From contig CASEXH010000002.1 in assembly GCA_949291945.1 (NCBI GenBank), positions 62,001 through 126,000 on the forward strand: a stretch of 64,000 bases of DNA, given 5' to 3'. Under the pieces are notes generated by a model. That model ran no database searches. It was not told where the DNA came from and saw only the letters and a program-made list of their open reading frames with translations. This document shows, piece by piece, positions 7,550-15,209 of this stretch. Within the stretch, counting starts at the first letter, position 1; each line of letters begins with the position of its first letter. Position numbers and translations under genes: made by a program. The stretch comes from an uncultured Bacillota bacterium. Its GTDB lineage: Bacteria > Bacillota > Clostridia > Lachnospirales > Lachnospiraceae.

Positions 7550-9784
7550 CTACTCTACTCCCCTTCTGAAATGCCCCTTTGTAAATGCAGGCAGTTTCTC
7601 CGGAATTTTCTTTTTCTCTGTTTGTTCTATAAATCCATATGCCAGGGCAAAAAGCTCCAGCAGCTCTCCGGTCTCCTCATATCCTTCCTCTGTAAAATTC
7701 AGACGAAAGAAAGGAATCTCCATATCCAGTATCTCCCTGGCTTCCCGGATAAGTCCCGTGGGAATGCTGTTGTAAATCACATTATAGCAGAAATCGCAGG
7801 AACATTTTGTCAGAAACTGCTGTCCGTAACGGTCTTTCAACCATACCTTTGCGGATCTGTGATCGCAGGATCCGCAGGTCTTCTTCAGACACTGGGCGGA
7901 AACCATCATAGGATAATAACCGTAGAGGATCATTTCACTGTTCCGGCAATCCTTCTCCCTGATCTCCCTTCCATTCAGTTCCAAAGGCAGGGTTGTCCGT
8001 TTCACCCCCAAGGCCTCCAGAAAGCCTTTTGCCCTGTCGTTGAAATTATAAAGAGAATAATCACAGACCAGCTTCTCTTCAAGCCCAAGAGCCTTCAGAT
8101 ATCCCAGTTCCTCCAGATTTCTAACCAGAAATCCATCTATATCCTCTCCCAGTTCCCGAAAAATATCCTCATATTCCTCCAGGCGGCTTTCCCTGAGCAT
8201 ATAAGGCATTGCCAGATAAAATTCTTTCCCGGCTAGGGCTGCCTCTTTTGAAGCCTTTCGTACATCAGCTTCCAGATTTTTTAATCCGATCATAGAAAGG
8301 GAAACATAAACTCCTGTAACTGCCCTGCTCTCCATGACAGCTCTCCACTGTTCTTTCGTTTCCACAAACGCATAAAGCTTTCTCCCATACAGAGGTTCTT
8401 CTGTCCTTTCCTTTGACTTTTTCTCTTCTTCCGGCTTTGTTTCCGGTTCTGTGGAAAGCTTTCTTCGGAATTTCTTCAGATATGCTTTTTCCAGCTCTTC
8501 AAGCCCCTCCCTTCGCAGAGCATTCAAACTCTGCATTGGCAGAAATCCTTTTTCATCGGTGAGGATTTCCAAATTTTCAAAAGCAAAGGGGGTTTCTCCT
8601 GTTTTTTCCATCTGCCGCCTTACCCTGTCTATGGAAAGCGGCTGCTTCAGGGCCTCCTCCACCAGGCTTCCCTGAACCTGCACATGGACATCCTGAAAGT
8701 CCAAATCCAGTATAGCAGGACTGCCGGCATAGAGGATTAAATTTCCATAAATTTTTTCTTGTGTTTTTGTATCTAAATATTTCTTTTTTAATTCAGCGAA
8801 CAGTTTTTCATTACGATTTTCTGAAATTTTTTTCTTCCGGTCCTGCTCTTTATAATTAACCACAGCCATCATGCTTCGCCCATTGTGGCTGTGATAATAG
8901 CCCTGATTAAAGCCATCCCTCTGGTAGAGGTCCAAAAGGATCTGCCGATCCTCTTCAGATACCTGATAGTGGTCCGGATCCTTCTCGTAAAGATCCAGAT
9001 ATTTCCGATAAACAGAGGTTACTCCCGCTGCATATTCCGGTCTTTTCATTCTTCCCTCGATTTTCAAAGAATAGACTCCCGCTTGCAGGATTTCCGGCAG
9101 AATTTCAATGGTACACATATCCTTGGGGCTCAGCAGATATCGACTATTATGGTCATTTAAAGTTTTCCTCTCGTCAAACACCTGATAAGGCAGCCTGCAG
9201 GGCTGGGCACATCTGCCCCGGTTTCCGCTTCTCCCTCCCAGCATACTGCTGAACAGACACATACCGGAATAACAGTAGCAAAGGGCTCCATGAACAAAGC
9301 ATTCAATCTCCATCCCTGTTTCCTTATGAATCCTTCGGATCTCCTCCAGGGACAGTTCCCTGGCCGGAACAATCCTGGACACTCCTGCTTTCCTAAGGAG
9401 CGCTGCTCCTTTTGGTCCCGTAACTGTCATCTGGGTGCTGGCATGAACCGGCAGTTCCGGAAATTCTTTTTTCAAAAAATCCAGGACTCCAAAATCCTGG
9501 ACAATGACACCGTCCGCTCCTTGTTCGTAATAAGGCGCCAGAAAATCATAAAGCTGTCCGTAAAGCTCCTGATTTTTCAGCAGCGTATTTACAGTCAGAT
9601 ATATTTTCTTTCCATGGATATGGGTAAAGTCAATGGCTTCTTTCATCTCTTCTTTATCAGGATTGTCTGCATAGGCTCTGGCTCCGAACAGACTGCCGCC
9701 GATATAAACCGCATCTGCTCCGGCCCTTATCACAGCCTGGAGTCCCTGGTAAGACCCGGCAGGCGCCAATAACTCAGATTTCAT
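7550..9784 (-). CDS. U32 family peptidase / RlhA-like protein (DUF3656 type)
   Basis: A 744-aa protein of the large U32 class. The N-terminal domain has ELLAPAGSYQGLQAVIRAGA and the U32 signature region with a cysteine cluster (CYCYSGMCLFSS, then GNRGRCAQPCR). A central insert resembles DUF3656, and a second C-terminal half carries CGSCDHRS and KCSCDFCYN cysteines. Close relatives include E. coli RlhA, which hydroxylates 23S rRNA C2501; others are annotated as collagenase-like proteases. The clustered cysteines fit an Fe-S site. RNA hydroxylation versus proteolysis cannot be decided here. Confidence 0.88.
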   Translation of the reverse strand: MKSELLAPAGSYQGLQAVIRAGADAVYIGGSLFGARAYADNPDKEEMKEAIDFTHIHGKKIYLTVNTLLKNQELYGQLYDFLAPYYEQGADGVIVQDFGVLDFLKKEFPELPVHASTQMTVTGPKGAALLRKAGVSRIVPARELSLEEIRRIHKETGMEIECFVHGALCYCYSGMCLFSSMLGGRSGNRGRCAQPCRLPYQVFDERKTLNDHNSRYLLSPKDMCTIEILPEILQAGVYSLKIEGRMKRPEYAAGVTSVYRKYLDLYEKDPDHYQVSEEDRQILLDLYQRDGFNQGYYHSHNGRSMMAVVNYKEQDRKKKISENRNEKLFAELKKKYLDTKTQEKIYGNLILYAGSPAILDLDFQDVHVQVQGSLVEEALKQPLSIDRVRRQMEKTGETPFAFENLEILTDEKGFLPMQSLNALRREGLEELEKAYLKKFRRKLSTEPETKPEEEKKSKERTEEPLYGRKLYAFVETKEQWRAVMESRAVTGVYVSLSMIGLKNLEADVRKASKEAALAGKEFYLAMPYMLRESRLEEYEDIFRELGEDIDGFLVRNLEELGYLKALGLEEKLVCDYSLYNFNDRAKGFLEALGVKRTTLPLELNGREIREKDCRNSEMILYGYYPMMVSAQCLKKTCGSCDHRSAKVWLKDRYGQQFLTKCSCDFCYNVIYNSIPTGLIREAREILDMEIPFFRLNFTEEGYEETGELLELFALAYGFIEQTEKKKIPEKLPAFTKGHFRRGVE

Positions 9785-9812
9785 AGATTTTTTCTATCCT
9801 TTCTTTTTCTGT

Positions 9813-9848
9813 AAAAAGAAAAGGGGCGTTACATGATCTGCCGCCCCG
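9813..9848 (-). terminator. Rho-independent terminator after zapA
   Basis: A GC-rich 6-bp stem (GGGGCG/CGCCCC, 9823-9828 with 9842-9847) is followed on the minus strand by TTTTCTTTTT. The plus-strand side also has a T-run, so it could act both ways. It lies 16 bp after the zapA stop and before the U32 gene, so zapA is partly insulated from the genes that follow. Confidence 0.8.
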
Positions 9849-9863
9849 ATTTTTTTTATTCTT

Positions 9864-10271
9864 TTACTTTAACAGTTCTTCCAGCTCTTTTTCCAGCTCG
9901 TCTACCTTAGCCTGAAGTTCTGCGATCTGCCGGTCCTTTTCCTCTACGGATTTTCTTCCTTTATCCAGTTCTACCTGGCCATTGATCAGATCGTGCTTCA
10001 GTTCATACATCTCCCGGTCTTTAGCTTCCAGCTCTTCCTCATACATTTCTGCCTGGCGTTTTGCCTTAAAATAATCATCTGCAATGTTCAGGCTCAATAA
10101 AGTATGTCTGGTCTCCAGTGCCTGCCGGTTATATCCCGGCAGCTGCCCTAACTCTGTAAGTTTATTATTCATATAATTAGCGACTTTCTGGAGATATTCT
10201 TCGCTTTCATAGCCGCTTAATGTGACAATCTTTCCCCCGATCAGCACCTGGGTAGTATTTTTCACTGCCAT
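9864..10271 (-). CDS. zapA: cell division protein ZapA
   Basis: The 135-aa protein has the ZapA layout: an N-terminal beta/alpha head with VLIGGKIVTLSGYESEEYLQ, then a long charged coiled coil from about residue 70 to the end (KDREMYELKHDLIN, EELEELLK). ZapA binds FtsZ and bundles Z-ring filaments. GGGAGG lies 6 nt before the ATG. A TATAAT box upstream and a hairpin downstream suggest a unit of its own between ruvB and the wall genes. Confidence 0.9.
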   Translation of the reverse strand: MAVKNTTQVLIGGKIVTLSGYESEEYLQKVANYMNNKLTELGQLPGYNRQALETRHTLLSLNIADDYFKAKRQAEMYEEELEAKDREMYELKHDLINGQVELDKGRKSVEEKDRQIAELQAKVDELEKELEELLK

Positions 10272-10308
10272 TTGCTTCCTCCCGCCTTTTTCTTAGGTTT
10301 CTATGTCT

Positions 10309-10336
10309 ATTATAATCGAATTTTAAGGAAAAACAA
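10309..10336 (-). promoter_or_regulatory. candidate zapA promoter
   Basis: A perfect TATAAT is preceded by TTGTTT with a 16-bp spacer in the 68-bp gap between ruvB and zapA. The -35 box matches only partly, so strength is uncertain. Confidence 0.5.
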
Positions 10337-10339
10337 CTA

Positions 10340-11329
10340 TTATTTTGTCCCCAGATGATGATAAGTCAGATCTGTAACGGCTCTTCCCCTGGGCGTACGG
10401 AGAAGAAAGCCCTTCTTAATCAGATAAGGTTCATATACATCTTCAATCGTTCCCGCATCCTCTCCTATAGCAGCTGCCAGAGTATCCAGCCCTACAGGGC
10501 CTCCTGCAAACTTTTCTAAAATGGTCGTAAGAAGCAGCCGGTCTGTCTGATCCAGCCCGTACCGATCCACTTCCAGAAGATCCATGGCAAAATCCGCTAC
10601 ATCTTTTGTGATCTTTCCGTCATACTTCACCTGGGCAAAATCTCTTACCCGTTTCAAAAGCCGGTTGGCAAGACGGGGAGTTCCCCTGGAACGACGAGCC
10701 ATCTCCAAAGCTCCTTCTTCATCGATTTCCACATTCAGCACTGCTGCAGAGTGGATAATGATCTTCTGAAGCTCCTCTTCTGTATAAAATTCCAGATGAT
10801 GGACTACGCCAAAACGGTCTCTTAACGGAGCTGTAAGGAGACCGGCTCTGGTTGTGGCCCCTACCAGCGTAAATTTAGGAAGATCCAGCCGGATCGAACG
10901 GGCAGTTGCTCCTTTTCCAATCATAATATCAATGGCGTAATCTTCCATAGCCGGATAAAGAACTTCCTCTACCTGCCGGTTCAGGCGATGAATCTCATCT
11001 ACAAAAAGTACGTCGTTTTCCTGAAGGCTGTTTAAAATTGCCGCCATTTCTCCCGGTTTTTCAATTGCCGGTCCGCTGGTGACCTTCATATGCACACCCA
11101 TCTCATTGGCAATGATCCCTGCCAGGGTGGTCTTTCCCAGTCCCGGAGGACCGTAAAACAACACATGATCCAGGGCGTCCCCTCTCTGTTTTGCCGCTTC
11201 GATATAGATTTTCAGATTGCTTTTCGCCTTTTCCTGGCCAATATAGTCTTTCAGATACTGAGGACGGAGACTTCCCTCTGTGCGGATGTCTTCTTCCATC
11301 ACATCTGTAGTAATAATTCTTCTTTCCAT
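10340..11329 (-). CDS. ruvB: Holliday junction branch migration helicase RuvB
   Basis: A 329-aa AAA+ ATPase of normal RuvB length. It has Walker [10 protein letters not shown] (residues 60-67), Walker B DEIH (111-114), the sensor GATTRAGLL and the C-terminal winged-helix part ending [14 protein letters not shown]. RuvB hexamers drive branch migration of Holliday junctions together with RuvA, whose gene lies just upstream. GGGAGA precedes the ATG. Confidence 0.98.
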   Translation of the reverse strand: MERRIITTDVMEEDIRTEGSLRPQYLKDYIGQEKAKSNLKIYIEAAKQRGDALDHVLFYGPPGLGKTTLAGIIANEMGVHMKVTSGPAIEKPGEMAAILNSLQENDVLFVDEIHRLNRQVEEVLYPAMEDYAIDIMIGKGATARSIRLDLPKFTLVGATTRAGLLTAPLRDRFGVVHHLEFYTEEELQKIIIHSAAVLNVEIDEEGALEMARRSRGTPRLANRLLKRVRDFAQVKYDGKITKDVADFAMDLLEVDRYGLDQTDRLLLTTILEKFAGGPVGLDTLAAAIGEDAGTIEDVYEPYLIKKGFLLRTPRGRAVTDLTYHHLGTK

Positions 11330-11386
11330 GTCTTTCTCCCAAACTGTCCCAGGACAGCATTTTTCTGTCTCTGTCTATCTGATCCT

Positions 11387-11998
11387 TCAGAACATATTTT
11401 TCAGAGCCAGCTTCAGCAGAATCTCTACGCTCATATCCGGTGTCAGTTCTACTTTTTTCACAGCCCGGAGGGCATCGGCCCCTGAGTAGCCCAGAGCTGT
11501 AAGGGCCTCTACCGCTTCCTTCTTCATATCGGTAAGATCTGCTTCCCCGGTTCCCGGCATCTGGACATGCTCTGCTTTCATCTCCAGAGCTTCCTGTATA
11601 TTAAACTTATCTTTCAATTCCAGGATCAGTTTCTGAGCTGTCTTTTTTCCTATCCCCGGTGCTCTGGAAATCGTCTTTACGTCATCTGCCAGAACTGCAA
11701 AGCGCAGCTCATCGGCGCTAAGCCCGGACAAAACCCCCAGGGCGGCCTTGGGCCCGATACCATTGACTCCCAAAAGAAGTTTAAAGGTATTCAAGTCATC
11801 CCTGGTCAGAAAACCAAACAGCTGAAGAGCTTCTTCCTTCACATTCAGATAGGTATGTATTTTTATCTCCTGTCCTTTGTGAAGAAGGTGTTCCACTGCA
11901 CCCATAGGCATAAAGATATTATAGCCCATATTTCCTGCCTCCAGGATCACCCGGTCCTCCAGGATTTCTTCCACGGTTCCTTTTATATATGCGATCAT
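11387..11998 (-). CDS. ruvA: Holliday junction DNA-binding protein RuvA
   Basis: A 203-aa protein starting MIAYIKGTVEEI. It has the N-terminal OB fold, tandem helix-hairpin-helix motifs (LLGVNGIGPKAALGVLSG and APGIGKKTAQKLILELKDK) and the C-terminal RuvB-binding UBA-like domain (AVEALTALGYS). RuvA tetramers hold the junction for RuvB. Its ATG overlaps the stop of the Gx transporter gene (ATGA), so translation is probably coupled. Confidence 0.98.
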   Translation of the reverse strand: MIAYIKGTVEEILEDRVILEAGNMGYNIFMPMGAVEHLLHKGQEIKIHTYLNVKEEALQLFGFLTRDDLNTFKLLLGVNGIGPKAALGVLSGLSADELRFAVLADDVKTISRAPGIGKKTAQKLILELKDKFNIQEALEMKAEHVQMPGTGEADLTDMKKEAVEALTALGYSGADALRAVKKVELTPDMSVEILLKLALKNMF

Positions 11999-12486
11999 AC
12001 GAATTTCCTTCCCAATGTTCTCTTTAAAACTTCCCCTGACAGGATACCAATGAGAAATCCTGTGATCAACCCGGCAATCAGAAGGGCCGGGAAATAATAA
12101 AACAGGTTCACATTTTCCACCACCAGGACAGCCACAATGATCTGCCCCAGATTATGGGTAACTCCTCCCACAATACTTACTCCTGCTATGGAAAGTCCAA
12201 GATATTTTTTCGCCAGGACCATACAGGCCAGGCTGAGAGCCGCTCCCGCCAGACTGAATAAAATAGAAAAAAGATTTCCGAACAAGAATCCGATCACCAG
12301 GATCCTGATAAAGGATACAAGCGCCGCCTCCCTGTAACTATAGGTATAAAGGATAAATACAGTCACAAGATTGGCCAGTCCCAGCTTGATACCGGGAATT
12401 CCCGCAAATACCGGAAAAAGAGATTCCACATATCCGAATATAATAGCAACGGCCCCGAAAAGGCCCATATAAGCAATTTTCTTCAT
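11995..12486 (-). CDS. Gx transporter family membrane protein (Hpre_diP_synt_I)
   Basis: A 163-aa integral membrane protein with about five spans. It resembles the Gx transporter family (also called heptaprenyl diphosphate synthase component I): MGLFGAVAIIFGYVESLFP, GIPGIKLGLANLVTVF and GVTHNLGQ. The fold is close to substrate-binding S components of energy-coupling factor transporters. It is paired with a NusG domain II protein directly upstream, a common association in Clostridia. The substrate is unknown, and the component I name should not be read as a demonstrated isoprenoid role. Confidence 0.87.
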   Translation of the reverse strand: MKKIAYMGLFGAVAIIFGYVESLFPVFAGIPGIKLGLANLVTVFILYTYSYREAALVSFIRILVIGFLFGNLFSILFSLAGAALSLACMVLAKKYLGLSIAGVSIVGGVTHNLGQIIVAVLVVENVNLFYYFPALLIAGLITGFLIGILSGEVLKRTLGRKFV

Positions 12487-12498
12487 TCTTTTCTCCTA

Positions 12499-12867
12499 TT
12501 ACTGTACAATACCGTCCAACTGCTCTTCCCTATCATTCCCGGTGATCTCCACAGCCACACGGTTCGGCAGACAGACAATGGTCTCCCCCTGTATATGAAT
12601 AGGTCCCTGATGGATACAGAGCTGATCCGGGCAGTCAGCCCGGGTCATATTTACTTCTCCGTCTTTTATCTCACAAATATTGGTATCATTGATCTCTATG
12701 GTCTGATCTTCTGACAGGCTGTAAGTTCCGTACTCCTCTCCCCCTACGGTAATCCGCACCTGGGAAGCCTCCTCCCCGGCAAAGATCCCCGCAGCTCTGG
12801 GAATGAGCCAGAACAAAAGAGCCAGCACCAGCACAGCCCCGATCAATATAAAATCTCTTTTTTTCAT
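12499..12867 (-). CDS. NusG domain II-containing protein, membrane anchored
   Basis: The 122-aa protein has an N-terminal signal anchor (residues about 6-28) and an extracytoplasmic NusG domain II fold. Its CPDQLCIHQGPI motif and CLPNRVAVEI end are typical of this family. It is unrelated in function to the transcription factor NusG. It precedes the Gx transporter gene by 12 bp. GGAGAG lies before the ATG and a good promoter lies 30 bp upstream, so it is the first gene of the ruvAB transcript. Confidence 0.87.
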   Translation of the reverse strand: MKKRDFILIGAVLVLALLFWLIPRAAGIFAGEEASQVRITVGGEEYGTYSLSEDQTIEINDTNICEIKDGEVNMTRADCPDQLCIHQGPIHIQGETIVCLPNRVAVEITGNDREEQLDGIVQ

Positions 12868-12897
12868 GGATCTCTCCTGTTCGATTCGCTGTGTTTT

Positions 12898-12926
12898 ATC
12901 TTACCATAGGAGGGGTAAAATTGCAA
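12898..12926 (-). promoter_or_regulatory. promoter of the NusG-II / Gx / ruvAB operon
   Basis: TTGCAA and TAAGAT with a 17-bp spacer on the minus strand, about 30 bp before the first start codon. It lies immediately downstream of the family B palindrome, which would shield it from upstream transcription. Confidence 0.65.
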
Positions 12927-12933
12927 ATTGATT

Positions 12934-13023
12934 AAAAAGGGGACGCCCCATCCACCGATCCCTCTTCCGGCTCAGACTGGAATTCGCCGGAGAGAGGGAT
13001 CGGTGGATGGGGCTGTGCTTTTT
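12934..13023. repeat. family B palindrome, copy 1 (also a probable terminator)
   Basis: A perfect 21-bp stem (12945-12965 with 12993-13013) continues into TCCGG/CCGGA (12966-12970 with 12987-12991) with one bulged G, closing on a 16-nt loop that contains GGAATTC. Outside the stem are AAAAA on the left and TTTTT on the right. Read on the minus strand it follows the stop of the Rpn-type gene by 27 bp and ends in CCCCTTTTTAA, so it can terminate transcription. The inner 27 nt, loop plus inner stem, are identical to copy 2 at 14287, while the long stem differs. Confidence 0.9.
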
Positions 13024-13050
13024 AAGTCGGAGGGGTACCGTGGTGAATTT

Positions 13051-14052
13051 CTATATTCCGAATTCCTGGAACAGCTTGTCACGGTATTCTTTGTCTTCGG
13101 AAGCTTTCTTCAGGTCTCCGATCCGGTTTCTCTCGGCCAGAAGAAGGGCCAGTCTGGCGCTTCTTTCTTCTCCTCTTTTTTCTCCTCGTTCTTCGCCACG
13201 TTTTTCACCGTTTTTCACCATATCTCTGATAGCTGTGCACATATTCACTTTCCCCCTTTCATCTCTATATTTCTCCTGATTTTCTTTTAATACCGGGATG
13301 TCCAAAAACTTTCCCACCAGCCGGCTTGTTTCTTCATCCAGATTTTTATAGTGCTCTTCTTTTTCCCTCAGTAGCTTCTCCAATTTTTCTCTGTCTGAAA
13401 AAACCCCCAGAAGCTCAAAAACCTCCTTTAAGCCTGTATGAAAATTTTCTTTCTCTACTGTTCTGCTGCTGACCAGATTGATTTTATAATCTGGAATATA
13501 CTTTTTCCATAATTCCAGTTCTTTTGGAATTAGCAGCATATCATGCAAAGAAACCGGACCATCCCAAGCCTGATCTTCTCCGTAATAAAACACCAGTGTA
13601 AGCAGTGGAGAGAGTCTGTCCTCCTTCTTTAAACCGCTTAAAAATTCTTTTCCCGCTTTTAGGCCGCCTTCCTTCCGATTCTTTAATTCCAGCGATTTTG
13701 CTTCTTTCGTATAGGAAATTGCATCATACATCATGTTTCTTACAGGCATGCCATAATGTACAGCTCTTTGGTTTTCCACGGCGAGAATAACCTTTAAGCG
13801 TTTTTCCGAAAAATATCCCTTCTTGTTGTTATCTCTTACACGGTAGATAATTGCCGGATTTCCCTGGCTGTCCTGTGCTTTTATCAGTTCCTTTTCGTTT
13901 TCTTCTTCCAGCATATCTTCCCGTATAAGCTGCTGACCTGCAAAAAGACTGCCGTTAAACAGATCAGCAAATATCTCCGGTTCCTGAAGTGCCTCATAAA
14001 TCTCTGCGTCGTACGCAGACAATACTACTTTTTCTCTATTTTTTCTGCTCAT
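13051..14052 (-). CDS. Rpn family PD-(D/E)XK nuclease / putative transposase
   Basis: The 333-aa protein resembles the Rpn (recombination-promoting nuclease, Transposase_31/PD-(D/E)XK) group common in gut Clostridia. It has EIFADLFNGSLFAG near the N-terminus, LAVENQ at about 90-95 (an E-x-Q where the family core usually has E-x-K or E-x-Q), MPVRNMMYDAISY and PLLTLVFYYGED. The C-terminus holds a GEKRGEER repeat twice in a row and a basic tail. E. coli Rpn proteins are DNases that raise RecA-independent recombination. AAGGAGGAAGAGCT precedes the ATG. Two promoters lie upstream and family B palindromes bracket the gene. Function is inferred from the family only. Confidence 0.82.
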   Translation of the reverse strand: MSRKNREKVVLSAYDAEIYEALQEPEIFADLFNGSLFAGQQLIREDMLEEENEKELIKAQDSQGNPAIIYRVRDNNKKGYFSEKRLKVILAVENQRAVHYGMPVRNMMYDAISYTKEAKSLELKNRKEGGLKAGKEFLSGLKKEDRLSPLLTLVFYYGEDQAWDGPVSLHDMLLIPKELELWKKYIPDYKINLVSSRTVEKENFHTGLKEVFELLGVFSDREKLEKLLREKEEHYKNLDEETSRLVGKFLDIPVLKENQEKYRDERGKVNMCTAIRDMVKNGEKRGEERGEKRGEERSARLALLLAERNRIGDLKKASEDKEYRDKLFQEFGI

Positions 14053-14093
14053 AGCTCTTCCTCCTTGCTTGTTATGGAAGAGCTTATATATTC

Positions 14094-14122
14094 ATTATAC
14101 TGTCCCCGTATTTTCAGTGCAA
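14094..14122 (-). promoter_or_regulatory. proximal promoter of the Rpn-type gene
   Basis: TTGCAC and TATAAT with a 17-bp spacer, about 40 bp before the start codon. The -10 match is perfect. Confidence 0.7.
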
Positions 14123-14241
14123 GCTTCTCCCATACAGTTGTTATGAAAAGTTGTGGGATTTTCCGGCCGAACAGCCGTTTTGAAACTTGGTGCGATTTAC
14201 TTTAGCACCGTATAAGTAAGAAATGATCTAAAACTATGTTT

Positions 14242-14270
14242 ATTATAATGCAGTCTTCTGTATTCTGCAA
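14242..14270 (-). promoter_or_regulatory. distal tandem promoter upstream of the Rpn-type gene
   Basis: A second strong minus-strand promoter, TTGCAG and TATAAT with a 17-bp spacer, lies 148 bp above the first. The stretch between them (14123-14241) has no convincing open frame. It holds small hairpins such as GGTGC...GCACC, so it is either a leader or a short RNA. Confidence 0.6.
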
Positions 14271-14286
14271 GTAAAAATATGTGTTT

Positions 14287-14372
14287 AAAAAGGGATGCAG
14301 CCCACCTATCCCTTCTTCCGGCTCAGACTGGAATTCGCCGGAGAGAAGGGATAGGTGGGCTGCTGGCTTTTT
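14287..14372. repeat. family B palindrome, copy 2 (also a probable terminator)
   Basis: Same architecture as copy 1. A perfect 20-bp stem (14297-14316 with 14344-14363) continues into TCCGG/CCGGA (14317-14321 with 14338-14342) and the same bulged G, with an identical 16-nt loop. AAAAA and TTTTT flank it. The long stem differs from copy 1 at several places, with matching changes on the other arm. On the minus strand it lies about 100 bp after the GNAT stop and ends in CCCTTTTTAA. The stretch 14373-14470 otherwise holds nothing I can name. Confidence 0.9.
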
Positions 14373-14470
14373 AGGTCAGAGGGTGCTATAACGAAAGCAT
14401 GCTTATCAATTGGTAATATACTATAACAAAGCCATAGCTCTATATCATGAAATAGCGTATCTAAGGCAAT

Positions 14471-15013
14471 TTATAGTTTTTTCATCATCCAGTGTGCAGT
14501 TTCATAAGTGCCGTCTTTATATTTCATATTATTTGGAAAAGTTCCGAAGGTTTCAAATCCTAATTTTTTGTATAGGGCAACTGCTTTCTGATTACTTGCC
14601 GCCACTTCCAGTTCTATCTGCTCAATGCCCTGTGCTTTTGCTATAGAAAATATCTTTTCTATCATGATCCTTCCGATGCCCAGCCCTGTGTATTTCTGAT
14701 ACAAAGCAATGGCCATGATTGCCCTGTGCTGGTATCGTTTTAAATCCATTCTCATCAGTGAACAGTTTCCTACATGTTCTCCATTCAGCAGTCCGATCAG
14801 AAGCAGATTATGTTCGGAGTTGTTCTGCCCTTTGATAAATTCTTTTTCTTCTTCCAGGGTGAGGGTAATCTCCTCCGGCTCTCTTATTAAATAGGGTGTT
14901 TCCCTGCTGGTTGTTTTCAGATAAGATAAAAGTCTTTCTGCGTCGCTTTCTTCCGGATTTCTGAGGATCAGTTCTTTTCCTTTTATTTCATAAATACTAC
15001 TTTCTACTCTCAT
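14471..15013 (-). CDS. GNAT family N-acetyltransferase
   Basis: A 180-aa acetyltransferase with the GNAT acetyl-CoA loop YTGLGIGRIMIEKIF (Q/R-x-x-G-x-G/A pattern), a preceding beta strand (AIMAIALYQKY) and the C-terminal SNQKAVALYKKLGFETFG motif. The start ATG (MRVESSIYEIKG) is preceded by AGAGGA. An in-frame TTG nine codons upstream lacks a site and was not used. The target amine is unknown. It lies between the family B and family A palindromes, away from operons. Confidence 0.88.
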   Translation of the reverse strand: MRVESSIYEIKGKELILRNPEESDAERLLSYLKTTSRETPYLIREPEEITLTLEEEKEFIKGQNNSEHNLLLIGLLNGEHVGNCSLMRMDLKRYQHRAIMAIALYQKYTGLGIGRIMIEKIFSIAKAQGIEQIELEVAASNQKAVALYKKLGFETFGTFPNNMKYKDGTYETAHWMMKKL

Positions 15014-15037
15014 AGTCCATTCCTCTATTAAAAAGGA

Positions 15038-15192
15038 CAAGGCGCTGTCGCATTAGTCATATTTCAGGAATATTTATACATTTTATGCGAATTTGCCGAG
15101 CACAGCTTTGAGACTAAAGGCTCAAAGCTGCGCAGGCTGAGCAATAAAATGTATAAATATTCTCGAGTTTGAGTAATGCAACAAGCGCCTTG
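15038..15192. repeat. family A palindrome, copy 1 (behind rnfB)
   Basis: A 155-bp nested palindrome. The outer arms are CAAGGCGCT/AGCGCCTTG with GCATTA/TAATGC. The middle stem is about 20 bp (GGAATATTTATACATTTTAT against ATAAAATGTATAAATATTC). The inner stem is a perfect CAGCTTTGAG/CTCAAAGCTG around an 8-nt loop. Read on the minus strand it begins 18 bp after the rnfB stop and ends in CCTTGTCCTTTTTAA, so it can serve as the rnf terminator. Three more copies lie at 41511, 43019 and 55456. Confidence 0.92.
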
Positions 15193-15209
15193 CTCTTTCT
15201 CAATCACTT

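Noticed and set aside
11995..12486. Annotation as heptaprenyl diphosphate synthase component I
   Set aside because: That name comes from an old family label. The sequence is a small membrane protein like ECF S components, with no prenyl synthase motif.
12934..14372. Family B palindromes as inverted terminal repeats of an insertion sequence
   Set aside because: Each element is itself a full palindrome with different stems, not a simple end repeat, and no target-site duplication is visible around 12930 and 14375. Terminator-like tails offer a simpler reason.
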